Notes under the pieces: generated by a model
Database searches by the model: none
What the model was told of the DNA's origin: nothing
The model's input: only the letters and a program-made list of their open reading frames with translations
Position numbers and translations under genes: made by a program
DNA from: Chloranthus sessilifolius
Lineage: Eukaryota > Streptophyta > Magnoliopsida > Chloranthales > Chloranthaceae
Reading direction: 5' to 3'
NCBI GenBank assembly: GCA_021018995.1
Contig: CM037592.1
Span: 79,425,301 to 79,489,300, forward strand
Length of the DNA: 64,000 nt
In this document: positions 10,350 to 21,196 of the stretch, in pieces
Position numbering within the stretch: position 1 is the first letter of the stretch
Layout of the letters: each line of letters opens with the position of its first letter

Positions 10350-12804
10350 TGTTGGTTATTTTTGGTGTGCTTACATTATTGGTTGGTGGTGAAAGTCATT
10401 GAAAATCAAAGGAAGAGTAAAACAGGGGGTGAATTCGGCACAACTCAGAAGTTCTAGATCTGCAAGATACAGGGTCCTTTGTAGCAAGTTTTGATAAGTA
10501 AGAGTTTGTCCCACAGGGAGAGGTGATCTACAGCTCCAAAGGAGCCATCTCTAGTAGTCCCTCCAGATCTGACTACAGATCTGGCAATCCTAAAAGGAGG
10601 GGAGTTTAAGGTCACTTATTCTAAGTATTCTAATGTCTATACTACAGAAAGGGTTGAAAGGATAGATGGAGTGTGGAAAATAAATATAAAAGGGTGAGAA
10701 GTATGTTATTGAGCCCAGATTAGAGGAGTTGTGTAACTCAGATTCATATCTGATGTTATAGAAGTCCTGTCCAGTGGCTACATTATCACCACTGAGGAGA
10801 AAGGATCCAACCCATTACTCTGCCATGATTCCACCCTTAAGGCTATAACCTGTCCACTCAAATGGTCACAGATTATCCCATAGGGGAGCCACTATCCAGG
10901 GATGGGTCAAAACACAACAAGTAAATCATTGCAGGCACTATTTCATCCAGGCTACTAGCTCAAGAATCCATAGGGAACCTCAATCTCTAAAGCTCTATAT
11001 GTGGGGCTAAGGCTGTATAGGACCATGATAGCCCAGACACATAGAACCAGCAAGAGATTGAGTACATCCTTCGATCTAGCTGTCCATTGCTTGAGTGAGG
11101 CTACAATGGTCCAGTCACCAGCCTACAATCTCTATAACCAGATCAGATCCAACATCTGATGGCGGATCTATACAAATATAGGGGAGTCTGCCTATGTACA
11201 ATCTCTCACTAGGCTTCTACAACCTCAGGTGTAAAGAAGAAGGATCCATCTTGGATCGGTGGATTAGAATTACCCTAAGGCTATAATCTGTCCACTTAAA
11301 TGGTCACAGACTATCCCAGAGGTTATCCTCCTCATGAAGCCCAAGACAAGACAAGAATATCGCTGCTACCACCATGGTCACAAGGCTACCAGCTCAAGCT
11401 CCCATGGGAATTTCAGATTTAGTGGGTCCTGTGGTGGGGCTAAGGTTGTAGAACCATGATAGCCCAAACACACAGGTCACTTGGATCTGAGTGGCCCTTA
11501 GAATTAGTCCTCCATTGCTTTGAAACACAGCCAAAGCAATGGCAGATCACAAGGCAGCAGCCTTGCACAGAGCATCTCACATTCAAACATAAATCCCATA
11601 AAATACAGATCCTATTACAGAATTTCCATTGATCTAATTCAAAAACACATACAAAGGCATAGCCAGCAAGTGCTGGACTATGGAGAGAAGGAAAGAGAAA
11701 AAGAAAACTACTTACAGATAAAAAGAAAGAGAAAAGAAAAACTATCTGAGATGTGTTCTCAGATACCTAAACCTAAGCTAGATATGGGTTTATATAGCAG
11801 TGGGCTGGCGGCGCATTAGGGTTAGAAAGCCCTAATTTTAATGATGCCACATGGCCTAACAGTGATCCTTGGATGCCTCGGGGTGCGTGCATGGAGATTT
11901 GAGCATGGGAGTGCGTGCCCTAATCGCTAGAAATTCCCAGAAGGTCCTCTGCTGAAGAGATGGAAGTTTAGGTTCAGAGCTTCGCTAGGTAGCTGTAGTT
12001 TCCCATACTTGTCGCGTGGTAGCTCTTTGCTCTTTGCTAGGATGATTTGACATTACAGCTTCAGCCATCGCGAGGTTGCCTTGGTTTGCTCTTCAGGCAA
12101 TCGTGCGGTAGAGAATTGCGCTCTCGCTGGATTGGGCTTCGCGAGGTTGAGTAGAAAACACAGTCTCAGATGTCGCGAGGTTGAAGTTCAAGCAGTCGTG
12201 AGGTTGCTTAGTCTTCGGTGGGCTGATCTTCACGAGGGTGGCTTCGCCTTCACAAGGATGTTTTCTTCTTGAATGGCGCGAGAACTGCGCGAGGAGTTCT
12301 TCTTCTGATAGTTACATCCCGCGACGATTGCGCGACAGCTGCGCGGGGAATCTTTTGAAGCTCTCTCTCCTCAATCGTTCTGAGCGAACTATGCGAGATT
12401 GAGAGAGGTCTGCTTTGAACTGTGCGACACTGCGTGATGTGTTCTACTCTTGAGCTTCGTGAGAGCTGCGCGAGTTTGAGTTTCTGAAGCTCTTCAGTCA
12501 CTCATCTACGCGAGAGGTTGCTGTAATAGTCTTGGGGAGCTCAGTTGAACTGTGCGAGGCATATTTCTCCTGAATCCTCTAAATCTTGGGTCAGCTGCGT
12601 GAGGCTCATTTCTGGTATGGATTTAGAGTTCATTCTTCTGAGGGATTTCTGGTGCCAAAGCAGGCTCCTTAACAGGAATCCTGACCTTATTTCACTGCTG
12701 ATTATTACCTACACAAAACACTTAACAAAAACTTATTAGGAGGCTAAGGGTCTAATCAAAGGTTAAGTTAAGGGGTGAAAAGTGGTACTTTTCAGGTCTT
12801 AACA
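10350..12804 (-). repeat. 3' LTR of element D (2455 bp)
   Basis: It begins TGTTGGTTATTTTTGG and ends GGTCTTAACA, matching 21197-23651 along its length. A minus-strand TATA box (CTATATAAACCC) lies at 11786-11797. Within the LTR a block containing CTGTCCACT, AATGGTCACAGA and ACCATGATAGCCCA occurs twice about 430 bases apart (near 10850 and 11285). This looks like an old internal duplication. The frame at 11520-11819 is not treated as a gene. Confidence 0.95.
12068..12500. promoter_or_regulatory. TCGCGAGG motif array in the U3 of the D 3' LTR
   Basis: TCGCGAGGTTG occurs at 12068-12078, 12139-12149 and 12173-12183. Many shorter or altered forms (GCGCGAG, TCGTGAGGTTG, GCGAGAGGTTG, TGCGCGAG) follow to about 12500. 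The array lies upstream of the minus-strand TATA box. The core TCGCGA is itself palindromic. The same motif recurs next to the second ORF of this element (18778-18966). Confidence 0.8.
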
Positions 12805-14579
12805 CACCCCCAAACCTAATCTTTGTTAGTCCCTTAGCAAAGCTACATTAAATCTACTCTAAAAATTCGTAGGGAGCACGGATACATTTAGCATATGTAC
12901 CAAACCTTTTAAACCCCTAGGTGATCCCTAGTGGAGGAGTGAAGTCTCTTGAGGGTTTTTAGTGAAGACACCCACAAACTTCTTCAATGAAACAGTTAAC
13001 AAAAGTGCAATATCATCCAATGAGCAATCAAGGAATCAGATTTAGTCTACTCTTGAATCAGTACACATAAAAGAAATTTAATTCATTGGTTGCACAGTAA
13101 CTTAAACAGCATAAACTCTACATGATTGCACAACATTTCCAAATAGTTTACAATCACAGAAAACTGCACAAGTGTGTGCCAGCACTGAGCTTATCCTTAG
13201 GTCAAAAATTAGGTTAAGGTCATACATAATGCATTCAAGTTCAGACCCAAAAACTTTGCAGGGCATACTCTCATAAGGGTTTTGTTGAGGGGTTCATTCT
13301 CTCATTGTGGCTCAGAAGCGATTACATCCCTCAAATGGGTTTGTAAGCATGAGCATAGGCAGAGTTCTTAAGTGCTGACATCATTGGCAGTTCCTCACCA
13401 TAGATTGGATAACTCTTTATCTTTACATGACAGCTCACTCAACTTTGGATCACAAGGGCTTTTAACTGGGTTGTAATGTGGCTTATGGAGTGGGGTTGAG
13501 AAGGGGTTCAAAATTGAGAAATCAGTAGGTGACAGAGGTGATTCATGACTTCACCTTCTTGAGTTTAGCTCCTTGCATCTTCTTTGAGATTTTCAGATTT
13601 GAAGTGATCAGTTTCTCTTCTTGATTTTGATTTTCCAATGAAAGTTCCTCTTGACTTCTCTCTTATTCCTCTTCATTATTATTTTTGTTTCTTTTTACTG
13701 GAGTTTCCTTCTTTTTATTTTGTTTTTGCTTTTCAGAAATGCCACCATGTTCTCAGTTACCATATTGCCAGATTTTTGAGATCCTTCTTCTCCATTCACC
13801 TAATGTTGACCATAGCTAGTCCATCTTCAACTCTTTCTCCTTTACCTTCTGAATTCTCAGAGTGAGGGTAGGTTGAATCAGGTTCATGGGTTCAGGTTCA
13901 AGTACTCAGGTGTATTTTGAAGAAATTTAGGATTTAAAGCTCAAAGAGGGTATGGACAAGGGCAGTTGCTTTAGGATTGGTCTTTTTAGGCTCAAACTGT
14001 CCAAGAGAAGGCCTTGATCCTTTCCTCAGTCTCATGAGTACTGTCAGTTATTTCAACTTGGAGTTACCTAACTTCTAGTGAGCACAGTGACTCAGTCAGT
14101 CTTTAGAATTAGAAGGGATTGCCTTGGTTACTCCTCAAAAGATGGAAAAAAATTTTATAGGCCCAATTCTCACTGGATATGGTCTTCCTTTGAATTTTCA
14201 AGTATGTCCTCACCTTTTTCTCTCTCTACTGATTCACTGAGTGCTGATACAAGTGAGTTTCCTTAGTGATATTATCATGGAAATGTGGAGTATTAAAGGT
14301 TTATAATGTCCAAGGTTTGCATAAATTTTAAACTTCTTGATTTCATGATTCTTAAGTGAACAGAGGTCTATTTCCATATTACTCAGATGAGTTTGTTGCA
14401 CTTATGTTAACTATTTCATTGGCAGGGTCTGCCTGCCATACCCCCAAACCTACGAGGAGCAGTGTCCTCACTGGTTCAAAGGTGGCGGTGCAGCAGAGTT
14501 AATGAGGCTAAAAGAAAAGGAAAGACAGGGAACAAAACACACAACAGGCAAAACAAGATAGTAATGACAGGGGAAAAGT
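12805..14579 (-). other. Non-coding 3' tail of element D, with polypurine stretch
   Basis: On the minus strand the segment ends in a G-rich run (AGGTTTGGGGGTG, 12805-12818) directly before the LTR, a candidate polypurine tract. The remaining 1.7 kb has many stops in all frames and no domain I recognise. The short frame at 13638-13865 is judged to be noise. Confidence 0.7.
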
Positions 14580-17500
14580 TTATGAAAAATTAGAAATGTA
14601 CAAAATACAAGAAAACAGAAGCAAAAGAAATAGAGAAAATCCTAGGTACAATCTAGTTAGAATCTGTCTCAAAACTTGTCCCATCCCATCTTCTTTGCAT
14701 GCTCTTGCAGGAGAGCCTCTTCTGCTTTCTTCTTTCTTCTTTTGTTCCCTCTCTACCTTTTGTTGCTCGGGAGTTTTGGGTATGGTTGGAGCCCTGACCC
14801 TCATTTTTCTCTTCTTTGGTTCAGGAGGGATCTCTGAAGATTTATCAATGGTTGGCTCAGGGGGTTTGGTGGGAGATTTTCCTTTGGGGCCCTTACCTTT
14901 GGAGGCCTGCCCTTGCTGAGGCAGAGGGGGAATAAGAGGTGGTTGGGCTGGTGCTGGCTCAGGAGGGGCAACAGGGGATCTAGCTTGTGCTTGCACCTAA
15001 GACAGGAGAGGACTTTTCCCTTTTTCTGGTTGAGGGGGAGCCACAGAAGATGGTTCTTGTACTTTGGCCGCAGGGATGGCAAGGCTTTTCCCTTTCACGC
15101 GCTGGCCTAGTGGTGGTGCCTCCTCAGACTGGGCAGATTTGTCTTTTTCAATTTTCAAAGATCCACCTGGGGGGGTAGTCCTCTTGGCAGCAACCTTCCT
15201 TCGCTGAGGATAGGATTGTTCAAAAGGTCGGATGAAGGAGCGGCAGTGGGGGCACTGGGATCCTTTGGTGGTTCAGAAGCAGAGTCGGAGTCAAAAGGAA
15301 AAAGCTCAAAGGGATCCAATCCAAGGGCAGCAGCAGCAGCCTGTCTGCGTTCCTCTTTGGAAAGTAGGCGACCATGGGGATCATCTTGAGCAGAAGCTCT
15401 GGTGACCTTTGGAGGTGGGGATGGAGGGGCCGGCCTTTTGCCTTTTTGGGCTGCAGTGGCTCTTTTAGAAGTGGGTTTTTTCTTGGAAGGGGTGCGTTTT
15501 CTTTTGGGAGCAGGAGAGGGAATAGGGGGGGCACTGAGAGAGGAGCAGGAGCTGCAGTAGGGATTTGAGCAGGAGCAACAGGTTGTGTAGGCATTTGAGG
15601 AGGAACAGGGACTGCTGTAGGCTTTTGAGGAGGAATAGAGGAGCTACCAGAGTTGGGGCTGTGGGAGGTGGGGGAACAGATTGTGTAGGTGTTGAGGTAG
15701 GGGCAGTGGAAGAAGATGGGCCTGGTTGTGTGGAAGAAGAGGGGGCCTCAGGGGGAGCTGTGGCGAGAGGGGTGGCCTGTATGGGTTGGGAAAGTAGGAA
15801 GGCAACTCGTTGTTCCAAGATTTTAATTTTCTTGTTAGCCCACAGGAGGTTGGTATCTGCAAGCTCCTTACTGAGTCGGTTGATCTCCTGAGCATTGTTC
15901 AATTTTTTCTCTAATAGCCTGTTGTGCTTTTTTGCCCTCTCTGTATTGGCCTTTTCAATCTCAGTAGTCATTTTATAATACGTTGCTGCAGCCTTGTTCG
16001 CATTTAGGGTCTCCAAAATTACCTCCCACCCTTTGGAAATATCTCTCAGCTGCTCCCTGTGAGCAAGCTTCAAGTCACTAAGTTTCTACAGCAAGGGGTA
16101 TTCAATGGCTTGGCGGAGTTGGGCCATGCCATTGAGAACATCCCTCTTTATATAGGGATTGTCCCTCATGGCATGGAGGAGGGTGAAGTAGGGGGGGTGT
16201 AATAGGAGTGTCAGGATAAGATGGGTTGAAATGGAGTGGAAGAAGTAGAAGGAGATTGATCCTGGGGGGAAAGAGTGGGTGAGTGGGTGGTGTAAGGATG
16301 AAGTCAAGAGAAGAGGTGGAAGTGACTGGGGTAGTCTGTGTTGAATGGTCAGTGAATTGGGGAGGGGGAGGGAGAAGAGGTGGAATGGAAGGTATGGGTG
16401 GAAAGTGAAATGAAGGAAGGCTGGAGGTGGATGATGAGTCGGGTAGGCGAAGAATGGGATGGAGAAGGGGGGAAAGGGAGGGGGTGGGGTTGCAAATAAG
16501 TGGGGTTGAATGGGAAGGGAATGGGATCAGTTTGGGTAGAAGTGTGGGTAAATTGAGGTGGAGGTAGTATTAGAGGGGGTAGGGTAGGTAGAGAGGGGAA
16601 GGAGTGGTAGGGTATGGTGTCATGGAGGGAGAAGGGTGTAGGTAAGTCAATGTGGGTGAGGTCTGTTGGGAACCGTGGAGTCGGTGGAAGGGGTTGGGTC
16701 AATGGGGTAGTAGGAGGTTGGGTAGGAATGATTGGGTTTGTCAATGTTTGAAGGGTGGATTGTATGGTGGTTATGTTTCATTTGGGCTTGGGTTTGTGTG
16801 GTGTTTGAGAGTTGGGTTTGGATGTCATGTATGAGGGAAAGGATATGGGTAAGGGTATCCGAGGTTGGTTGAGGTGGAGTATGAGGATAGGAAGGAACAA
16901 AGTTGGAAAGGGAAGTGGGGCATGATGGAAAGTGGTAGGGGGAGAAGGTGAAGGGTCTGGTGAATGATGTGGTGAAGGGAGAGGGGACTCAGGGAGAGGG
17001 ATGTCATGGGTGGGCAAGGTATCAAGCAGGGTAGTCATGAAGGCCTGATACCCTGAAGTGGTGGCTAAGTTAAAGCCCAGATCATGGAGAGGTTGGACTA
17101 AGGGTTGGTCAATATGGGGTGTGTCTGTGGGAAGGACAGGGGAGGTGGAAGTGGGTAAAAATATGGTAGCTGTGGTGTGAGAGGGCTTCTTTTTTAGGTA
17201 GGTTATCAGGGGAGGGCTGTCAGGGTGTGGATCAGATGATATGGGAGAGACTGGGGCTGTGTATTGAGTTGTGGGGGGTGAAGGTGGAGTGTTGTCCTGG
17301 GGTTCAACACTTTCTTCCCAGGTACGGATAATAGTGGGAAGGGGAATGGAAAAAGGAGATACAAAAGAGAAAGGGAGAGATGGAATAGGTGAAGAAACTA
17401 ATGAAGAGGCAAGTGTGGTGGATGGAGGAGTTGCTGCAGAAGCAGAGGTGACAGAAACTCGCACCACCTTCTTTGGAGCAGGGGCTTTGGCCTTCTTTTT

Positions 17501-18479
17501 AGGGGCAGGGGTGGCCTTTGCCACAGCAGCTCCCTCTCCTTGCTCGAAAACACGCTGAGCTTCAGCCTTCTTCTTCTTCTTCTGGGGATCTATTAGACTT
17601 CTGCTGATCCCCCATTGTCTTTTGGGAAAAGTGGTGGGAGTGAGGTCAGCAGATAACTCCCCCATTGGTATCTTGTATCCTCCCCTCAGAAGTAGTCTGG
17701 TGATGAGTCTTCCATAGGGGAGAGTGTGGATTTTCTTTTGCAGCCCCAGCTTCACCATTGTATCTTTCATAGCCTCGAAGATCAACCATGCGACATTAAA
17801 TCCATGGCCCAGAGAGAAGGAATAGAGAGCATCAGCAATTGGTGTCCTCCTTTCTTGCTGATGGCCGGAGCAATGGATATTCTTCCTCAGCACTTGATCG
17901 ATGAACAGCAGTTTGGGCTCCAAATCTCTTCTTTTGATGGAGTCCCCTATGGCCTTCAAAACTCTTGTAATGGCCTAGGCAATTGGGTCAATGGGGGCAC
18001 TCACAGGGGCACCATAACCGCAGTTGGGATCAAAACTGGCAGGGATGCCCATGACTTCAAAGAATTAACTCTGTATAAGCAAAGATCTCAAAATTGTCAA
18101 CTAATGCAAGGAGGCCTGGCTGCCCTTGTGTGTCTGGTCTGACCCTAAGGTGCTGGTAAAAGAGTTGCACTAACCTAGGGTAGGCTACTGCAGGAATCAT
18201 TTGCATCAAGGGGAACAATCCAGTCTTCCGCAGGAACTCAATAGCAGGTGCTGACAACGGCTCTGATTCAAAGAAAGAGATATCGAAAATGGCTTCAGGC
18301 TCTAAGGGAATGGAAATGAGGAGCTCATAGGGTGTAGAATAATTAGGTGTTTGTACAGCCACCTCAGGAACCACCTCCTTCCCTTTTTGTTGTGTCGTAG
18401 AGGACTTGGCTTTCTTAGGGGCAGGCTCCACAGTGGCCTTGTCCCTGGCTCTCTTCACAGGTGTACTTTTAGGTGCCAT
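14580..18479 (-). pseudogene. ORF2 of element D (putative plant transposon protein type, with coiled coil)
   Basis: The start is taken at about 18479 (MAPKSTPVKRARDK), a basic segment. The next part holds FPLMQMIPAV and LVQLFYQHLRV. The 17959-17500 region holds NIHCSGHQQERRTPIADAL, LPYGRLITRLLLRGGYKIP and a lysine-rich run. These match the putative plant transposon protein domain (Transposase_32/PF20167 type) as I remember it. A long Pro/Ser-rich stretch follows, then a coiled coil near 15850-16073 (ERAKKHNRLLEKKLNNAQEI) and a basic, proline-rich tail. It is broken several times. It lies on the same strand as gag but has its own promoter-like region upstream, which suggests separate expression. 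Its role is unknown. Confidence 0.7.
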
Positions 18480-18768
18480 CACGACTCTCCTTGGTGAGTG
18501 TGCAGTTGAAATTTTGAAAGGAAAGATCAACAGCTGAGTCTAACCCTAAAAGTTAGGGTTCTATTCAATTGGACACACGGTGGATCTTAAGAGCTCTTAG
18601 CAGGGGCAACTGTTGATGGAAGCTTTAAGAACAAAAATCCAAAATTTCAAAGCAAGCAATGAACTGTAGACAGGAAGCTGGAGGAGAGAGATTGAGAGAA
18701 GTGGGAGCTAGGGTTTCGCTGGAAGGAGAGGAAAGAGAAAGTAGTAAGGAAAAGCAGCGCGGGGTGGG

Positions 18769-18966
18769 ATTTAAATATCGCGAGGCTCGACGCGCTTTGA
18801 AAATATCCGCTCGCTGGCTGGGAAAGAATGGGTCGCGAGATTAGATGTTCCTTTAAACTGCATGATGCAGCTCACCCAGTTATATCTGAAACTCACGACA
18901 GCAAAACAAGTAGTTCTTTATGAACTGCGCGAGTGGGGACCAAACCCATTATTCAGAACCTCGCGA
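18769..18966 (-). promoter_or_regulatory. Promoter-like region of D ORF2 with LTR-type TCGCGAG motifs
   Basis: On the minus strand a TATA-like TATTTAAAT (about 18769-18778) lies about 290 bases before the ORF2 start. TCGCGAG sits directly upstream (18778-18784) and again at 18833-18839. TGCGCGAG lies at 18926-18933 and TCGCGA at 18961-18966. This is the motif repeated in the LTR of the same element. Such CpG-rich words are otherwise rare in this AT-rich window. Confidence 0.65.
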
Positions 18967-19291
18967 TGGCTTAACCGAGGTAGAATTCACTCACCCACTA
19001 GTCAGCTTTTTGACCCTAACTTTATGGGTGGATTCTCTCACAGACTCTCTTCCAGGGACACCCATAAGCATTATAAAGCATTCACAACTTCCCACATTCT
19101 CAAGGCATTAAATTCACACATCATGAAAAGCATTTAAATACTATATTATCATTCAATCGCTTGAAATTAGCAAACAAGGGGAACAGGAGTAAAAGTAGGC
19201 ATAAAGCACTAAACTCAGATTCCAAAAAGATTACTACACATTCCTATAAACTATAAAGTACATATTATACAAAGGTGCACAGTTCTTATCA
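18967..19291. other. Spacer between gag and ORF2 of D
   Basis: AT-rich, with no coding signal. There is no trace of protease, reverse transcriptase or integrase, which in an autonomous Athila-type element would lie between gag and the later ORF. Confidence 0.7.
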
Positions 19292-20871
19292 TCAATTCAA
19301 TGAAAGATCCCCTTCAGGGTCTGAGGATCCTTCACCAATCAAAAATTGGCCCTTGGGATTAACCACTGGTTGACTGAGCAACCTTCCCTCTTTTCGTTTG
19401 GCTAAGGTGTTCGCTAGTTGTCCAATTTGTTCTTCCATCTTCTTGATGCTCTGACCATGAGAGTTCACAGTCTGAGCCAAGGAACCCAGGTTTTACAGTG
19501 AAGTCAAGACCTGGTCCTCGAAAGAAGTATTTCTAGGTTGAGAAGGGGGTAAGACCAACTGATTTTGCTGTGGATGGGGCTGCTGATGGTGCTGGAAGGT
19601 AGACCTAGGGGCATTCCCTTGGTTTAACTGCTACTGTGGCCTTTGTGGTAAGGCCAACATCTACTGGGGCTGCATGTAGTTGTCTTGCTTCCACCTCAGA
19701 TTTGGGTGGTCTCTCCATTGATAACTAGCATTTTGGTGCTGGTATCCATATGGCTGCCTATTGTAGCCCCCAGATTGTTGCTGGCCATAAGATTGAGCAG
19801 CAGCAGCATGTTCTAAAACTAATTCAGGAAATTGCCCTGCAGATGGACATTCCTCATGTGTCTTTGTGGGGACTGGCATATCAGACATGCCTCCGCCACA
19901 TGAGCAGCCCTTCTGGGTTGCATCACAGTTAATAATTTATCAAACTTCATAGAGAGGTTTGCCATCTGCAGCTGCAGGTCATTATTCCCAGACACCTCAT
20001 AAACTTTTCCTTTTGATCCAGCAGCAGGCTCCACCTTTGACTCAGATTCCTGACTAGTTCTTGCCAGGGATGGCTTTTGAAAAGCATTCTCACTAATCAC
20101 CTCAAACAATTCCCATGCCTCCTCAGCAGTCTTGTGTATGTAGGATCCACCACAAGAGGCATCGACCATATCTCTATTTTTCTCATCAATCCCATTGTAG
20201 AAGCTTTGTACAAGCTGCCACTCAGGGATCTTGTGGTGGGGGCATTGTTTGAGCATCTCTTTAAACCTATCCCAAGACTGGTTAAAATCCTCAGTTGGGG
20301 ATTGAGCAAATGCGAGAATCTCTTTCCTCAACTGGCTAGTTTTGGTCTCAGGGAAGAACTTGGTTAGGAATCTGGTCTGCAGGTATTTCCATGAAGCAAT
20401 GCTATTGTTGGGAAGAGTGGTCAGCCAGGTACTGGCCCTATCCTTCAGAGAGAAGGGAAAGAGTCTGAGCCTAGTAGCCTCAGGTTCCAAACCAGTGATA
20501 TTAAAAGTGGTGCACAAGGCCAAGAACTAGTCAATATACTTGTAAGGGTCCTCTTTGCTAAGCCCATGGAAAGCTGGCAGCATCTGGATGATTGAAGTTT
20601 TTATCTCATAGTTCCCCTAAACATTAGGGAATTGAATGCTAAAAGGGGAGTTATAGTCATCCGGAGCATTCAACTCCTTGAGGGTTCTGGGTTGTTCTTC
20701 ACCTATAATTGTTGTCACAGATTCACTTGGGGGCTCTCCTGTGGTGTGCCTGTCTCTTCTAAGCCTCCTTCCCCTTTCTAACTCAGGGTTAAGAGGCTCT
20801 AAAGCAGGGCTGAGGGATCTCCTCCCTAGCATATAAGCACACCAACAATAAGGAAAGCTTCTTGCAGGCAC
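19292..20871 (-). pseudogene. gag: gag of element D (Athila type)
   Basis: The gag encodes the structural protein that packages element RNA. The N-terminal part contains LKELNAPDDYNSPFSIQFP. The core has RLRLFPFSLKDRASTWL, SIASWKYLQTRFLTKFFP, LRKEILAFAQ, CPHHKIPEWQLVQSFYNGI and MVDASCGGSYIHKT, a typical Athila-type Retrotrans_gag domain. The C-terminal phrase KKMEEQIGQLANTLAKRKEG is the coiled segment usual in this family. It is a fossil with about two or three breaks. Being on the minus strand just after the primer site, it fixes the orientation of D. Confidence 0.9.
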
Positions 20872-21172
20872 ATTGCAAAAGAATGATTGTACATTAACAA
20901 ATTTATCTAACTAGTTTACAACTATTCAAAGAATACATTTAAACTATCCTAGATACTGCTAGAATTTTTTTTTAAGAAAGATAGACAGAGCTTTAAAAGT
21001 CAGAGAGTTTGCAAACAGAGGTAGCTAAGCTCCAATTGCAGTCCAACTATCCTTCACTGCTGCTGTCTAGATCTACAAGAAAGGTTCAAAATTATGTCAG
21101 CAGTATCAATTATTCACATGTGCAAAGAATACTAAGAATACAAAAACTAAGGGTCTACTAATAGATCATCTC

Positions 21173-21190
21173 TCCCTGACAGCGGCGCCA
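21173..21190 (-). other. Primer binding site of D (tRNA-Asp type)
   Basis: On the minus strand it reads TGGCGCCGCTGTCAGGGA, six bases after the LTR end. This closely resembles the primer site used by Athila/Calypso-type elements, complementary to the 3' end of tRNA-Asp. Confidence 0.85.
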
Positions 21191-21196
21191 AAAACT

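Noticed and set aside
11520-11819. 99-codon frame in the D LTR
   Set aside because: It is antisense to the element in R/U5 and not kept in the other LTR.
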